A DNA stretch of 58,071 nucleotides, taken from NCBI GenBank assembly GCA_905479925.1, contig CAJQOL010000134.1:1-58071 (forward strand), in the 5' to 3' direction. Below the pieces are notes generated by a model. It did no database searches. It was not told the origin of the DNA and saw only the letters and a program-made list of their open reading frames with translations. This stretch comes from an uncultured Kangiellaceae bacterium (lineage in GTDB: Bacteria > Pseudomonadota > Gammaproteobacteria > Enterobacterales > Kangiellaceae). Below, piece after piece: positions 1-9,537 of this stretch (position 1 is the stretch's first letter; each line of letters opens with the position of its first letter). The translations under genes were made by a program, and so were the position numbers.

Positions 1-498
1 GCCATTGATAAGCGGCTGAGCGACCGCTCCAGCACCATTACCCAAGCACATTAATTCTTCACCACTATCACCACCAACTAGAAAAGTATTGGTGACATAG
101 CCGTCTGCAACGTTAGAGCCGTTACAATCAACATTACTCACGCCATCCACAGGAACCTTGTAACTCACAGCAACACTGTCAGAAGCGGCATCCAGCGATA
201 GGTTTAAATCAACCGCTGGCGGTACTCTTGCATTAAAATCGTCAATCCAACCACCACGCTGAATCTCATTTTCCAGAAAAATCATCGCAAAACGTCCATC
301 TTCTTGAATATCCGCTAGCTCATCCTGAAGCGTGTAATTGGCATTAGAGCCAACGAATAACTGAATTACACCAGCGATTAATATAATGCCCAAAAGCCCG
401 GCGATTAATAACTCAACAATAGTAAAACCTTTTTGCTTACTGACATTAGACAGTTGAGGAGATCGGCCACTAACTCTCTTATCGCTAATAACTATCAC
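1..498 (-). CDS. pilW: PilW-like minor pilin assembly protein, N-terminal part (cut by left edge)
   Basis: Reading frame open from a GTG at 498 to the left edge (166 codons, no stop). After about 22 residues comes a class III prepilin leader, KQKGFTIVELLIAGLLG, with cleavage expected after Gly and the conserved Glu at +5, followed by a hydrophobic helix. The next segment (about residues 50-70, DGRFAMIFLENEIQRGG) matches the PilW family, whose members have 'R.A...L...IR.AG' here. PilW is a minor pilin that helps prime type IV pilus assembly in the inner membrane and periplasm. The GTG overlaps the pilV stop (GTGA), so the two are probably translationally coupled. The C-terminal half is outside the window. 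Confidence 0.82.
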   Translation of the reverse strand, partial: MIVISDKRVSGRSPQLSNVSKQKGFTIVELLIAGLLGIILIAGVIQLFVGSNANYTLQDELADIQEDGRFAMIFLENEIQRGGWIDDFNARVPPAVDLNLSLDAASDSVAVSYKVPVDGVSNVDCNGSNVADGYVTNTFLVGGDSGEELMCLGNGAGAVAQPLING

Positions 499-1100
499 GG
501 TAAAATCTCCAAAATTACGCAGTTTTTCTCGGCATTGCCAATTAGAGCGTTACAACTAGAATTAACATTAGACTTTTGACCTAAATCAGAGCGAGCTCTA
601 GCCGCATCCCACTCAACAACAATAGACAACCGCCAACCTGAACTGACTACTCTAACTTTCCCTTCTGGTAAGGTATTATCGGCAATTTTACAAATATCCC
701 ATTTATCAAAGGTTGTAATATCTTGTAAATCATCAATATCATCGCTACAGGCTGCATCAGCTTCATTGCCGCCATTGGCTCTACAATAAAGCGCGGGCGC
801 ACTGTCACAGGCATAACCACCTGCATCAACATAATTTGCGATATAAGTGTCATGGTCTAGGGTGCTACCTGGCACCATTTGAGCAACTTTAGATGAGCGG
901 ATTCTAGAGGATAACTCTTCGGCAATTGAAGTCGCTTGCGACGTAAAAAAACCTTCTTGATTGCTGCTGACGCTAGCCACCTGCAAAGAAGCAACCCCTA
1001 GTAAGCCAATACCTAAAATAAGTGTTGTTACTAATATTTCAATCAAAGAAACGCCTGACTGTTTTGATAACAACGACGAGGTATAAGCGTTATTCAACAT
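495..1100 (-). CDS. pilV: PilV-like type IV pilus modification/minor pilin protein
   Basis: 201 residues from the ATG at 1100. A longer in-frame start at 1151 is less likely because the prepilin leader would then be over 30 residues. The leader KQSGVSLIEILVTTLIL has Gly(-1) and Glu(+5), then the N-terminal membrane helix and the 'GLLGVASLQ' stretch typical of PilV. The C-terminal half has several cysteines (around CDSAPALYC, CSDD, CNALIGNAEKNC), as in minor pilins with disulfide-held globular heads. The gene overlaps the end of fimT by 11 bases and the start of pilW by 4, so the three form one transcription unit. In Pseudomonas the equivalent genes lie next to ispH, as here. Confidence 0.82.
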   Translation of the reverse strand: MLNNAYTSSLLSKQSGVSLIEILVTTLILGIGLLGVASLQVASVSSNQEGFFTSQATSIAEELSSRIRSSKVAQMVPGSTLDHDTYIANYVDAGGYACDSAPALYCRANGGNEADAACSDDIDDLQDITTFDKWDICKIADNTLPEGKVRVVSSGWRLSIVVEWDAARARSDLGQKSNVNSSCNALIGNAEKNCVILEILP

Positions 1101-1527
1101 CGGTAGACCCCGCTGCGCTAATCGAAATTGTCTTGGATTTGCTTCGATCATCAGTTAACTTAATGGTTACCACAGCGGATAAATTTGGACGAAAGCCGGT
1201 AGGATCAAAGGTTATATCGGGAAACGTACTAGGCGACCACGTGATACCAGAGTCGTCAGGCTCAAACCGATTTATTTCGGTGCCGCTAACGACTTCTTTT
1301 ACAATCCAGCCATTACCGCCGGCAGTTAATATAACCTGGACCCCTCTATTTATTGCTTCTGAGCGTGCAATACTAACTGCACCAACTACCAAATTAGTAT
1401 TTGAAACTAACCGCGAGTTTTTAATTTGGTTATCAAACGCTGGGACTGCGATAGACGCCAGAATGCCAACAATTGCAATAGCAATTATCAACTCAGGTAA
1501 CGTTACACCGGTGCATTTTTTCAGCAT
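1090..1527 (-). CDS. fimT: FimT/FimU-type (GspH family) minor pilin
   Basis: 145 residues. The short leader MLKKCTG is followed by VTLPELIIAIAIVGILASIAVPAF, the GspH/FimT N-terminal helix with Glu(+5) and the AVPAF ending; a prepilin peptidase would cleave after Gly7. The SARSEAI-like stretch (VVGAVSIARSEAINRG) is the family signature after the first helix. A ribosome site AGGAAA lies 8 bases before the ATG. It is the first gene of the minor pilin operon, which probably continues leftwards into pilX/pilY1/pilE (inference from Pseudomonas). FimT versus FimU cannot be decided without alignment. Minor pilins of this type sit at the pilus tip; some FimT proteins bind DNA during natural transformation. 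Confidence 0.85.
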   Translation of the reverse strand: MLKKCTGVTLPELIIAIAIVGILASIAVPAFDNQIKNSRLVSNTNLVVGAVSIARSEAINRGVQVILTAGGNGWIVKEVVSGTEINRFEPDDSGITWSPSTFPDITFDPTGFRPNLSAVVTIKLTDDRSKSKTISISAAGSTDVE

Positions 1528-1851
1528 TTCACCATTTCCTAGTCAGGTTCAAACAAAATTTTCTATGAAAAATCTATTTATCTGAGTCTAACTATGGTCG
1601 AGGGAGGCCAAAGATTCAACTGTTCCCCGATAACAGTTTGTATTTTAAGGATAAGTGGACAGTGAAAGGTCAAAACGTGCGCTAGTTCAACAAATTTTAA
1701 CTATTTTGGTAGCTAGTCGTTTTAGCCTTTTAAGCGGCGAGGCCTAGTAGATGGCCTATTAGACTGATTGTGAAGCACTAGCCATGTGGATTGGTTAGGT
1801 AATTGATTTCTTTGGGTTCAAGCGACCCTTTCTTCGATGTATGCTAAAACG
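1528..1851. other. gap between fimT and ispH
   Basis: 324 bases with no convincing gene. It holds the fimT ribosome site and candidate promoter at its left end. I see no clear hairpin with a T-run to end ispH transcription. Confidence 0.5.
1591..1619 (-). promoter_or_regulatory. candidate promoter of the fimT-pilV-pilW operon
   Basis: On the minus strand TTGAAT (1619-1614) and CATAGT (1596-1591) are separated by 17 bases, each matching 4 of 6 consensus positions. It lies about 65 bases before the fimT ATG. Judged by eye only. Confidence 0.35.
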
Positions 1852-2781
1852 TTAACGTAACTCAATCGGCACAGCAAAAACCATATTTTCAGTGTTTTCT
1901 GTTGAAAAAGAGGTTAAAACTCCGCCTGATTTTTTCAATCTATCCAACACTTGCTCTACCAAAATTTCCGGGGCTGAAGCTCCAGCGGTTACGCCAATGC
2001 TATTAACACTCACTAGCCAATCAGCTTGAATTTCTGAAGCATTATCAATGAGATAAGCTCGGCTGCCTTCGTTTTCCGCTAGTTCCTTTAGTCGATTTGA
2101 GTTTGAACTGTTTTGACTGCCGACCACCAAAATCAACTCCGAAGTTTCCGCCAGTTGCTTTACCGCATCCTGCCTGTTTTGAGTGGCATAACAGATGTCG
2201 TCTTTTTTTGGCCCCTGAATCAGGGGAAATTTTTCTTTTAAAAATCGAATTAAACGCTGGGTATCATCAATGGACAATGTTGTTTGGGTCATATAATGCA
2301 GTTTACTCGGATTACTAACCTGCAGATTTTTAATGTCCTCTTCCGATTCAACCAAGTAGATTCCACCGCTTTCGCTGGCATATTGCCCCATAGTCCCCTC
2401 GACTTCGGGGTGCCCTTTGTGACCAATTAAAACACACTCTTCATCACGTCGGGAGCGACGATTAACTTCCATGTGAACCTTAGTAACGAGAGGGCAAGTG
2501 GCATCAAATACTTGAAATCCGCGCTGCTTAGCCTCGGCTTTTACCGCTTGTGAGACGCCGTGAGCACTATAGATTAATGTGCTGCCAGGAGGAACCTCCG
2601 CAAGATCTTCAATAAAAATAGCGCCTTTCTCTTTTAGACCATCTACGACAAATTTATTATGGACCACTTCATGCTTAACATAAATTGGCGCTCCAAAAAT
2701 ATCTAAGGCGCGATTAACAATTTCTATTGCGCGGTCAACACCGGCACAAAACCCTCTGGGGTTAGCAACAACTATTTCCAT
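1852..2781 (-). CDS. ispH: 4-hydroxy-3-methylbut-2-enyl diphosphate reductase
   Basis: 309 residues (E. coli IspH 316). It catalyses the last step of the MEP isoprenoid pathway, reducing HMBPP to IPP and DMAPP with a [4Fe-4S] cluster in the cytoplasm. The three cluster cysteines fall at Cys12 ([13 protein letters not shown]), Cys96 (DATCPLV) and Cys197 (DDICYAT), the same numbers as in E. coli, and the catalytic Glu126 is in HPEVEGT. The late motif [13 protein letters not shown], which binds the diphosphate, is intact. It is the last gene of the murJ-ribF-ileS-lspA-fkpB-ispH run. A 13-bp tandem array lies just before its start. Confidence 0.97.
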   Translation of the reverse strand: MEIVVANPRGFCAGVDRAIEIVNRALDIFGAPIYVKHEVVHNKFVVDGLKEKGAIFIEDLAEVPPGSTLIYSAHGVSQAVKAEAKQRGFQVFDATCPLVTKVHMEVNRRSRRDEECVLIGHKGHPEVEGTMGQYASESGGIYLVESEEDIKNLQVSNPSKLHYMTQTTLSIDDTQRLIRFLKEKFPLIQGPKKDDICYATQNRQDAVKQLAETSELILVVGSQNSSNSNRLKELAENEGSRAYLIDNASEIQADWLVSVNSIGVTAGASAPEILVEQVLDRLKKSGGVLTSFSTENTENMVFAVPIELR

Positions 2782-2794
2782 TCGATTTCCATAC

Positions 2795-2833
2795 GGTTAC
2801 TTTATTCGTTTACTTTATTCGATTACTTTATTC
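2795..2833. repeat. three 13-bp tandem units upstream of ispH
   Basis: Units at 2795-2807, 2808-2820 and 2821-2833 read g(g/t/a)ttactttattc and differ only at one or two leading bases. They fill the gap between fkpB and ispH, about 14 bases before the ispH ATG. Confidence 0.85.
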
Positions 2834-2861
2834 GATATTCCAGAAAGAAGGTCAATGTTTC

Positions 2862-3299
2862 CTAGTTTCTAACATCTTTAATGTCTATTTCAAAGACCAC
2901 GGTCTCACCAGCTAAAGGGTGGTTAAAATCAACCTTTACTGAACTTCCTTGAAACTGCCGAATTACGCCCGGCACTGAACCTCCACCAGGCTGCTCAAAT
3001 GCAATGATGGCCCCTTCCTTTAGTTCAATATCCTGTGGGAACTGCGATATATCCATAAAGTGGATTTGATCAGGGTTACTCTCACCAAAAGCATCTGCCG
3101 CCTCTAGTTCAAACACTAATTCATCACCGGCTTTTTTCTCAAACAAATACTGTTCAAAAGCAGCGCTAAAGCTGCCATCTCCCATTACAAGCCAAGTTGG
3201 CTTGCCGCCTATCTTGGTACTATCGGCGATACTGCCATCTTTCAATTTAACCGTAACATCAGCTAAAACTCTGCTACTACTCGAAACAAGATTTGTCAT
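2862..3299 (-). CDS. fkpB: FKBP-type peptidyl-prolyl isomerase, FkpB/SlpA type
   Basis: 145 residues, close to E. coli FkpB (149). These cytoplasmic enzymes catalyse cis-trans isomerisation of prolyl bonds; FkpB has an FKBP domain with an inserted 'IF' chaperone flap. Sequence landmarks: VTVKLKDGSIADSTKIGGKP at the start, the flap region around DAFGESNPDQIHFM, and the hallmark VDFNHPLAGETVVFEI near the C-terminus. It sits between lspA and ispH exactly as in enterobacteria and pseudomonads (E. coli ileS-lspA-fkpB-ispH), probably in the same operon. Confidence 0.95.
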   Translation of the reverse strand: MTNLVSSSSRVLADVTVKLKDGSIADSTKIGGKPTWLVMGDGSFSAAFEQYLFEKKAGDELVFELEAADAFGESNPDQIHFMDISQFPQDIELKEGAIIAFEQPGGGSVPGVIRQFQGSSVKVDFNHPLAGETVVFEIDIKDVRN

Positions 3300-3324
3300 T
3301 TTATATTACGTTTCTCAGTCGACT

Positions 3325-3873
3325 CTATGCTTTATTTGGTTTGTCTGTTTGTTCTTCGGGATTCTTAAAACTATCGTAAATCATCATAAATGCACCTAAG
3401 AAAATAACCGAATCAGCGACGTTAAATGCGGGAAAATGATAATCTTGATAATACCAATCAATAAAATCAACCACTTGACCTAACACCAATCGGTCATAAA
3501 GGTTGCCCATTGCGCCACCTAAAATTAAACTCAGTGCAATACCTAACCACCAATTTTTTGCTGGCAAGGTATATAGCCAATAAAGGATACCAATAGCAAC
3601 TACGGAAGAAACTGTCGAAAAAAATATGACCTGCCATCCCCCTTGATCCGCTAAAAAGGAAAACGCCGCCCCTTTGTTATACGCTAAGGTAAAATTAAAA
3701 AATGGCATCACTTCAAAACGGCCGCCTGGTGTTACAAAATAATCAACGGCAATCCCTTTGGTAACTTGGTCAATAATAAAAAATATCACTGCGATCCATA
3801 ACCAACGCCAACCTGTCTGAAGAAGCGGGTTGGACTTTAGTGAAGTCGTTTTAGGCGAGCTAAACTTAGGCAT
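3325..3873 (-). CDS. lspA: lipoprotein signal peptidase (signal peptidase II)
   Basis: 182 residues from the ATG at 3873, which overlaps the ileS stop by 8 bases (TATGCCTAA); an in-frame upstream ATG lies inside ileS and is less likely. The enzyme is an inner-membrane aspartyl protease that removes signal peptides from diacylglyceryl-modified prolipoproteins. Four hydrophobic segments are visible. The catalytic aspartates lie in GNLYDRL and in [12 protein letters not shown], and IIDQVTKG is in the first helix. It has roughly 20 more N-terminal cytoplasmic residues than E. coli LspA (164 residues). The window encodes several likely substrates: DUF4266, HzsA-like, LamG and MltD lipoproteins. 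Confidence 0.96.
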   Translation of the reverse strand: MPKFSSPKTTSLKSNPLLQTGWRWLWIAVIFFIIDQVTKGIAVDYFVTPGGRFEVMPFFNFTLAYNKGAAFSFLADQGGWQVIFFSTVSSVVAIGILYWLYTLPAKNWWLGIALSLILGGAMGNLYDRLVLGQVVDFIDWYYQDYHFPAFNVADSVIFLGAFMMIYDSFKNPEEQTDKPNKA

Positions 3874-6706
3874 AGTGCCGAACCTCACCCTCTCCATCGA
3901 CATTCTCTACACAGCGACCACATAACGATGGATGTTCTTCCTTAACACCAACGTCTGGTCGTCGATGCCAACAACGCTCACATTTTTCTTGTTCAGAACT
4001 AACGACTTGTATACCCAATCCGTCGATCTCCGATGGCTCACCACCGCTGCCCGTAATAACTTCAACTTTTGATGTAATAAGCACAAAACGAAGCTCATCT
4101 CCAAGCTTTGACAAAACCTGAGTCAATTGCTCGTTAGCATAAAGTTTAACTTCAGCTTCAAGGGACGAGCCAATTCCACTTTGTTTTCTCATCGATTCAA
4201 TCTGGCGGTTAACTTCACTTTTAACTTTAGCAATTGTCTGCCAGTCAGAATCTGTTAGCAGCGCATCTTGGTCATTTGCAAACAACCCTTCATACCAAGT
4301 TTCCCAAAATATTGTATCTTTGGAATTACCCGGAATATTTGGCCACAACTCTTGCGCGGTGAATGACATAACAGGCATAAACCAACGAACAACCGCCTGA
4401 ATAATATGGTAAAGCGCTGTTTGACAAGATTTATGGGCTAGCGATCCGGCTTTAGCGGTATATTGGCGGTCCTTGATAATATCTAAGTAAAAGCCCCCCA
4501 TGTCCATCGCACAGAAGTGATGCATTTTCTGTGTTGCAACCAAGAAATTATATTCATCGTAGGCTTCAGCTAACTGCTTTTGCGTATTGTATGCACAATC
4601 AACAGCCCACCTATCAAGGGGAAGCATATCTTCCGGCGCAACAATATCGGTCTCTGGATCAAATCCGTTAAGGTTAGCTAAGAAAAATCTCGCGGTATTT
4701 CGTAAGCGCCGATAAGTATCAGCGGTTCTATTTAAAATTTCATCTGAAGCGGTTATTTCTGAACGGTAATCCGTAGAAGCAACCCATAACCTCAAGATAT
4801 CTGCACCAAGCTTATTAATCACAGACATTGGAGCAACCACGTTACCCAAACTCTTTGACATTTTTTGACCTTTAGCATCAACCACAAAACCGTGAGTTAA
4901 TACTTGTTTATATGGCGCTCTATCGTTGATAGCTATGCTAGTTAAAAGCGACGACTGAAACCAACCGCGATGTTGATCAGAGCCTTCTAAATATAAATCG
5001 GCAGGGTCAACTAATTCATCTCTTCGGTCAAGAACACATTGATGGGTGACACCGGAATCGAACCAAACGTCGAGGGTATCATTAACCTTCACATAGTCAC
5101 TTGCTTGTTCGCCAATAAGTTCTTGCAGGTCAAGGTCAAACCATGCCTGCATCCCACCTTTCTCAACTAAAGCCGCGACTTGTTCCATTAGCTGCATTGT
5201 ATCTGGGTGCAACTCATCGTTATCCTTATGGACTAACAAACAAAGTGGCACACCCCAGGTACGTTGCCTGGAAATACACCAGTCGGGCCTTCCGTCAACC
5301 ATACCTTCAATTCTCGCTTGTCCCCATTCCGGTATCCACTGAACCTCTTTTATGGTTTCAAGCGCTTTATCTCTCAATCCATTTTGGTCCATTGATATAA
5401 ACCACTGAGGTGTCGCACGAAATATCAGCGGTGTTTTTGTGCGCCAACAATGGGGAAAACTGTGAGAAAATTTTTCTTTACGAACTAACTTTCCACTTTG
5501 CGCTAATAACTCGCAAATAGGTTCATCGACTTTATAAACATGTTGTCCGGCAAAGTGTTCGGTTTGCTCCGAGTAAACACCGTTTGCATTAACAAGGTTA
5601 AGCGTTCCGATCCCGTATTTTCGAGATACGCTAAAATCGTCAGCGCCGTGATCTGGTGCAGTATGAACTAGGCCAGTACCGGCATCGGTCGTTACATGTT
5701 CCCCTAGCAACAACGGAATCTCTCTCTCTAGGTAGGGGTGCATGCAAACCAAATTCTCTAAGGCGCTACCTTGGCAACTTCCAGTTACACGATATTTTTC
5801 GACGCCATATCGGGCCATGACCGAATCAACCATCTCTTCGGCAATAACAATACGTTCAATGCCTCGGCCAAACCTTTCGTCAACCTCTGACTGTGCGTCA
5901 AACTCAACCAATGCGTAGTCTAAATCAGCACTTATCGAAATAGCTTGTGAAGCAGGTATGGTCCAAGGTGTCGTTGTCCAAATAACAACCGATACATCTC
6001 CTTCACCAAGGTCGTCCGAGATAGCGGTAAACTTAGAAAGTAAGCTTTCCTGCTGCTTTGGGCGATACCTAACATCAATAGAAATCGACGTTTTATCCTG
6101 ATATTCAACTTCCGCCTCTGCTAATGCAGACCCGCCGACAACGCTCCAATAAACAGGTTTAAAACCTTTATGTAAATGGCCATTCTCAACAATTTTGGCC
6201 AGCGAACGAATGATGTCTGCTTCGAATTGATAGTCCATTGATAAATAGGGCTTGTCCCACTCGCCAAAGACCCCAAGTCGTATAAAGTCCTTCTTCTGCC
6301 CCTCTACTTGTTTTGCAGCATAATCCCGGCATTTTTGACGAAACTCATCAAATGGAACTTTAACTCCAGCTTTACCTATCTTTTTTTCTACACGATGCTC
6401 AATCGGCAACCCATGGCAATCCCAGCCCGGAACATAAGGCGCGTCAAATCCTGCCAAGGTTTTACTTTTAATGACAACATCTTTTAAAATTTTATTAACA
6501 GCATGACCGATATGAATGTCACCGTTAGCGTATGGAGGACCATCATGCAAAATAAACTTAGGTCTTCCCGCACAATTTTCTCGAATTAGGCGGTAGAGAT
6601 CGTTTTTACCCCATTTGGCCAACATTTTGGGCTCATTTTGAGCCAAATTTCCACGCATTGGAAACGAAGTTTCCGGCAGGTTTAAGGTCGTTTTATAATC
6701 TGTCAT
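3866..6706 (-). CDS. ileS: isoleucyl-tRNA synthetase
   Basis: 946 residues (E. coli 938). A class I synthetase that charges tRNA-Ile and edits Val-tRNA-Ile. The HIGH motif is seen in [12 protein letters not shown] near residue 65, and KMSKS in [13 protein letters not shown] near residue 613. The CP1 editing domain includes [13 protein letters not shown] and [15 protein letters not shown]. The C-terminus has the bacterial zinc site, CERCWHRR and LCGRCVENV. Neighbours ribF upstream (69-base gap) and lspA downstream (overlap) are the usual ones. The 69-base leader is AT-rich with no evident attenuator. Confidence 0.98.
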   Translation of the reverse strand: MTDYKTTLNLPETSFPMRGNLAQNEPKMLAKWGKNDLYRLIRENCAGRPKFILHDGPPYANGDIHIGHAVNKILKDVVIKSKTLAGFDAPYVPGWDCHGLPIEHRVEKKIGKAGVKVPFDEFRQKCRDYAAKQVEGQKKDFIRLGVFGEWDKPYLSMDYQFEADIIRSLAKIVENGHLHKGFKPVYWSVVGGSALAEAEVEYQDKTSISIDVRYRPKQQESLLSKFTAISDDLGEGDVSVVIWTTTPWTIPASQAISISADLDYALVEFDAQSEVDERFGRGIERIVIAEEMVDSVMARYGVEKYRVTGSCQGSALENLVCMHPYLEREIPLLLGEHVTTDAGTGLVHTAPDHGADDFSVSRKYGIGTLNLVNANGVYSEQTEHFAGQHVYKVDEPICELLAQSGKLVRKEKFSHSFPHCWRTKTPLIFRATPQWFISMDQNGLRDKALETIKEVQWIPEWGQARIEGMVDGRPDWCISRQRTWGVPLCLLVHKDNDELHPDTMQLMEQVAALVEKGGMQAWFDLDLQELIGEQASDYVKVNDTLDVWFDSGVTHQCVLDRRDELVDPADLYLEGSDQHRGWFQSSLLTSIAINDRAPYKQVLTHGFVVDAKGQKMSKSLGNVVAPMSVINKLGADILRLWVASTDYRSEITASDEILNRTADTYRRLRNTARFFLANLNGFDPETDIVAPEDMLPLDRWAVDCAYNTQKQLAEAYDEYNFLVATQKMHHFCAMDMGGFYLDIIKDRQYTAKAGSLAHKSCQTALYHIIQAVVRWFMPVMSFTAQELWPNIPGNSKDTIFWETWYEGLFANDQDALLTDSDWQTIAKVKSEVNRQIESMRKQSGIGSSLEAEVKLYANEQLTQVLSKLGDELRFVLITSKVEVITGSGGEPSEIDGLGIQVVSSEQEKCERCWHRRPDVGVKEEHPSLCGRCVENVDGEGEVRHYA

Positions 6707-6775
6707 CTTATAATCTATCTCGTTGTCTTACTCTTTCATCTTACTCAATTAATATCATTTGACGGCAACAACCGT

Positions 6776-7753
6776 TTAATGACTAATCTGTTTTACCAAT
6801 TGCTGCGCTTTTGTTACATCACGTTCGATCTGTTCGGTTAGCTGCTCGACACTTGAAAATTTTTGTTCATCTCTGATATATGCGTAAAACTCAGCCTTTA
6901 ATTCTATCCCATATAGGTTAGCAGTTACACCTAGCAAGTGAACTTCTAAACGATAATCTTTGCCACTTACCGTAGGTCTAGAGCCGCAATTAGCCACCCC
7001 CCAACAAGCTCTTATTCTGCTTCCGCCGTCAGCACCTTTCTCGGTCCATTTGGCTCTGACTAAATAGACTCCCGATAAAGTCGGCTTACGTCTATTTAAC
7101 GCTATATTGGCAGTCGGAAATCCTATCGTTCTTCCTAACTGTTGGCCATAACCAACCTTTCCAGTCATCGCATAGCGCCGAGTCAACAAATGATTAGCAA
7201 AACGAAAATTATTATCTGCAAGCGCTTTCCTGACTAAAGTGCTACTAGCTCGATGCGCTTGCTCATCATAACCTTCATCCTTCACTAAAACCGTTGGAGT
7301 TGGTTCTACAGTGTATACGCCCTGCCCATATTCCTTTAATAACTGATAGTTACCTTGTCGTTTATAACCAAACTGGAAGTCATCCCCAACAACTAAGTGT
7401 TTTATTCGCAAGTGCTCTATCAAAACAGTTTGGATAAACGCCTCTGCTTTCATTTGGCAAAGCGCGGTATTGAATTTCAGCACTAACAGTTTATCAACGC
7501 CTAATTCACTTAACTGAAGGTATTTTTCGGTAAAATTGGTAATTCTTGCGGGGCATTTGTCACCCATAAAAACTTCTTTGGGGTGAGGTTCGAATAAAAT
7601 CACGCAGGACTCATGGTTAGACTGTTTAGCCTGCTGAATAACCTTTTTGATGATGGCACGATGCCCTAAATGCACGCCATCAAAATTGCCAATGGTCGCA
7701 ACACACGAATCAGCTTGGTGATTTAGATTGATCAACCCTCTTATGAGTTGCAT
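6776..7753 (-). CDS. ribF: bifunctional riboflavin kinase / FAD synthetase
   Basis: 325 residues (E. coli RibF 313). It phosphorylates riboflavin to FMN and adenylylates FMN to FAD in the cytoplasm. The N-terminal adenylyltransferase domain shows IGNFDGVHLGHRAI (nucleotidyltransferase HxGH), and the TSSTLVRKALADN-like stretch (HRASSTLVRKAL). The C-terminal kinase domain shows GQQLGRTIGFPTANI and CGSRPTVSGKDYRLEVHLL. It lies between murJ (upstream, 65-base gap) and ileS, the conserved order in gammaproteobacteria. No FMN riboswitch is visible in front. Confidence 0.97.
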   Translation of the reverse strand: MQLIRGLINLNHQADSCVATIGNFDGVHLGHRAIIKKVIQQAKQSNHESCVILFEPHPKEVFMGDKCPARITNFTEKYLQLSELGVDKLLVLKFNTALCQMKAEAFIQTVLIEHLRIKHLVVGDDFQFGYKRQGNYQLLKEYGQGVYTVEPTPTVLVKDEGYDEQAHRASSTLVRKALADNNFRFANHLLTRRYAMTGKVGYGQQLGRTIGFPTANIALNRRKPTLSGVYLVRAKWTEKGADGGSRIRACWGVANCGSRPTVSGKDYRLEVHLLGVTANLYGIELKAEFYAYIRDEQKFSSVEQLTEQIERDVTKAQQLVKQISH

Positions 7754-7818
7754 ATTGACCTTAATTTAGACGAACGAAAGCGCCGAATTATAGCTTACAG
7801 GGCAACATGATGATAGAC

Positions 7819-9360
7819 CTAGTGATGTTTTAAATGCCGTCCGCGAACCCCAAACAAAACCATCGAAAGTGCATAAATCAATACTGAAAGCACCACTAAG
7901 ATCGTCATATGCTCGACGCGCTCGCTAGTTTGCCAATTTTGCCACTGTGAAATATCAGCCATTTGAGTGGCAATAAAGACCACTAGTACAATGTTACCAC
8001 CAGCTAATTTGCTCATCCACGCCAGCCAACTACTATCTAGCGAAAATGCGCCTTCCTTACGCAGGGCCCAAAATAGAAGACTAGCGTTAACAATTGCAGA
8101 AATACTAGTGGCGAGAGCCAATCCAACATGGGCAAGCGGATAAAATAAGATTAGGTTAAAAATCATATTTACCGTCATCGCTATGATGCCGATTTTTACC
8201 GGTGTTTTGGTATCTTTGCGGGAAAAGAAGCCAGTAGCTAATACCTTAATAAACATAAATCCAAGCAACCCAATAATATAGGCTTTCAAACTCAAAGAGG
8301 CCAAGTGCGCATCTGCTATTAGAAATTTACCATGCTGGAACACCGTCAAAATGATAGGTTCAGCCATCATAAATAGGCCTAACGAAGCAGGTATGCCTAT
8401 CAAACATACTAACCTCAAAGCCCAGTTGAGTGTCGCGTTAAAGTCTTTGCTGTTTTCTGTGGAGTGCTGACGTGAAAGCGACGGCAATATTACCGTTGAA
8501 ATTGCAATTCCGAACATACCTAGCGGAAACTCCAACATTCGGTCTGAAACATAGAGCCACATGATACTGCCCGTTTCAAGAAATGAGGCGATGATCGTAT
8601 CTAACAGAAGATTTATTTGACCAACCGACACCCCGAATAAAGCAGGCCCCATTAGCGTTAGTATTTTTTGAACCCCTTTTGAGCGCCATCCCCAGCGAGG
8701 CCTAACCAAATACCCTTCGCGCCAAAGAAAAGGAAGCTGAAGTAGCAGCTGCGCTATCCCAGCCGCAAAAACGCCCCAAGCCATAGCTCTAGCAGCTCCT
8801 TCCTCTCCTAGTGCTGGTGACACCATTATCGCTGCAGAGATAATACTGACATTTAGCAATACGGGGGTAAATGCTGGAACGGCGAACCGACCAATGCTAT
8901 TTAAGATAGAGCCGCAAAAGGCGGTTAGTGAGATAAATAAAATATAAGGGAAGGTAATTTTGAGTAATGTTGACGCTAGCTCAAATTTATTCGGTTCGTC
9001 GATAAAACCTGGTCCAAATAAGCTCACCAAAATTGGCGAGCCGATGACTCCAACAATCGCGACTAGCACTAAGATAACGGTTAGTGTACCAAAGGTGTCG
9101 GCAACCAATTTCTTAACTTCTTGCACCGTGTGATTTGTTTGATATTCCGACAATACTGGTATAAAAGCCTGTGAAAACGCCCCTTCTGCAAAAAGGCGAC
9201 GCAGAAAGTTGGGGATTTTTTGCGCAACTAAAAAAACATCTGTTGCCCAATGAGCGCCCATTATATTGGTCATGACCATATCGCGTACTAGCCCGAGTAT
9301 ACGCGAGAGGAAAGTCATTGAACTGACAATAATGCCAGATTTCAGCAGCTGTTTGGTCAT
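7819..9360 (-). CDS. murJ: lipid II flippase MurJ (MviN)
   Basis: 513 residues (E. coli 511). A polytopic inner-membrane protein of the MOP superfamily that flips lipid II to the periplasm for peptidoglycan synthesis. About 14 hydrophobic segments are visible. The family N-terminus is intact: SSMTFLSRILGLVRDMVM, then GAHWATDVFLVAQKIPNFLRRLFAEGAFSQAF, with the charged central-cavity residues. It heads the run murJ-ribF-ileS-lspA-fkpB-ispH. rpsT is divergent in many relatives; here a response regulator gene lies in between. No clear promoter motif stands out in the 177-base gap upstream. Confidence 0.97.
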   Translation of the reverse strand: MTKQLLKSGIIVSSMTFLSRILGLVRDMVMTNIMGAHWATDVFLVAQKIPNFLRRLFAEGAFSQAFIPVLSEYQTNHTVQEVKKLVADTFGTLTVILVLVAIVGVIGSPILVSLFGPGFIDEPNKFELASTLLKITFPYILFISLTAFCGSILNSIGRFAVPAFTPVLLNVSIISAAIMVSPALGEEGAARAMAWGVFAAGIAQLLLQLPFLWREGYLVRPRWGWRSKGVQKILTLMGPALFGVSVGQINLLLDTIIASFLETGSIMWLYVSDRMLEFPLGMFGIAISTVILPSLSRQHSTENSKDFNATLNWALRLVCLIGIPASLGLFMMAEPIILTVFQHGKFLIADAHLASLSLKAYIIGLLGFMFIKVLATGFFSRKDTKTPVKIGIIAMTVNMIFNLILFYPLAHVGLALATSISAIVNASLLFWALRKEGAFSLDSSWLAWMSKLAGGNIVLVVFIATQMADISQWQNWQTSERVEHMTILVVLSVLIYALSMVLFGVRGRHLKHH

Positions 9361-9537
9361 TTATTACTCAACAAAAGAAAAGACTATTATGCTATTTTTA
9401 CGCCTAAGCGATTGAATAGACTAATACGGAACGTATTTGCTCGATAGAGTATCCAGATAACCAAGGCAGGTCAATCTGACTTTTCTCTGGAGGGGAATTT
9501 AACTAGCGATCAGCTTAAAAGCTTAACCTAAAGATGT

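Noticed and set aside
1022-1585. Long plus-strand open frame of 187 codons
   Set aside because: It is antisense to fimT and the pilV start, both of which have clear pilin signatures and ribosome sites.
6707-6775. Attenuator or T-box before ileS
   Set aside because: Only 69 AT-rich bases, no hairpin with T-run, and T-boxes are not expected in gammaproteobacteria.
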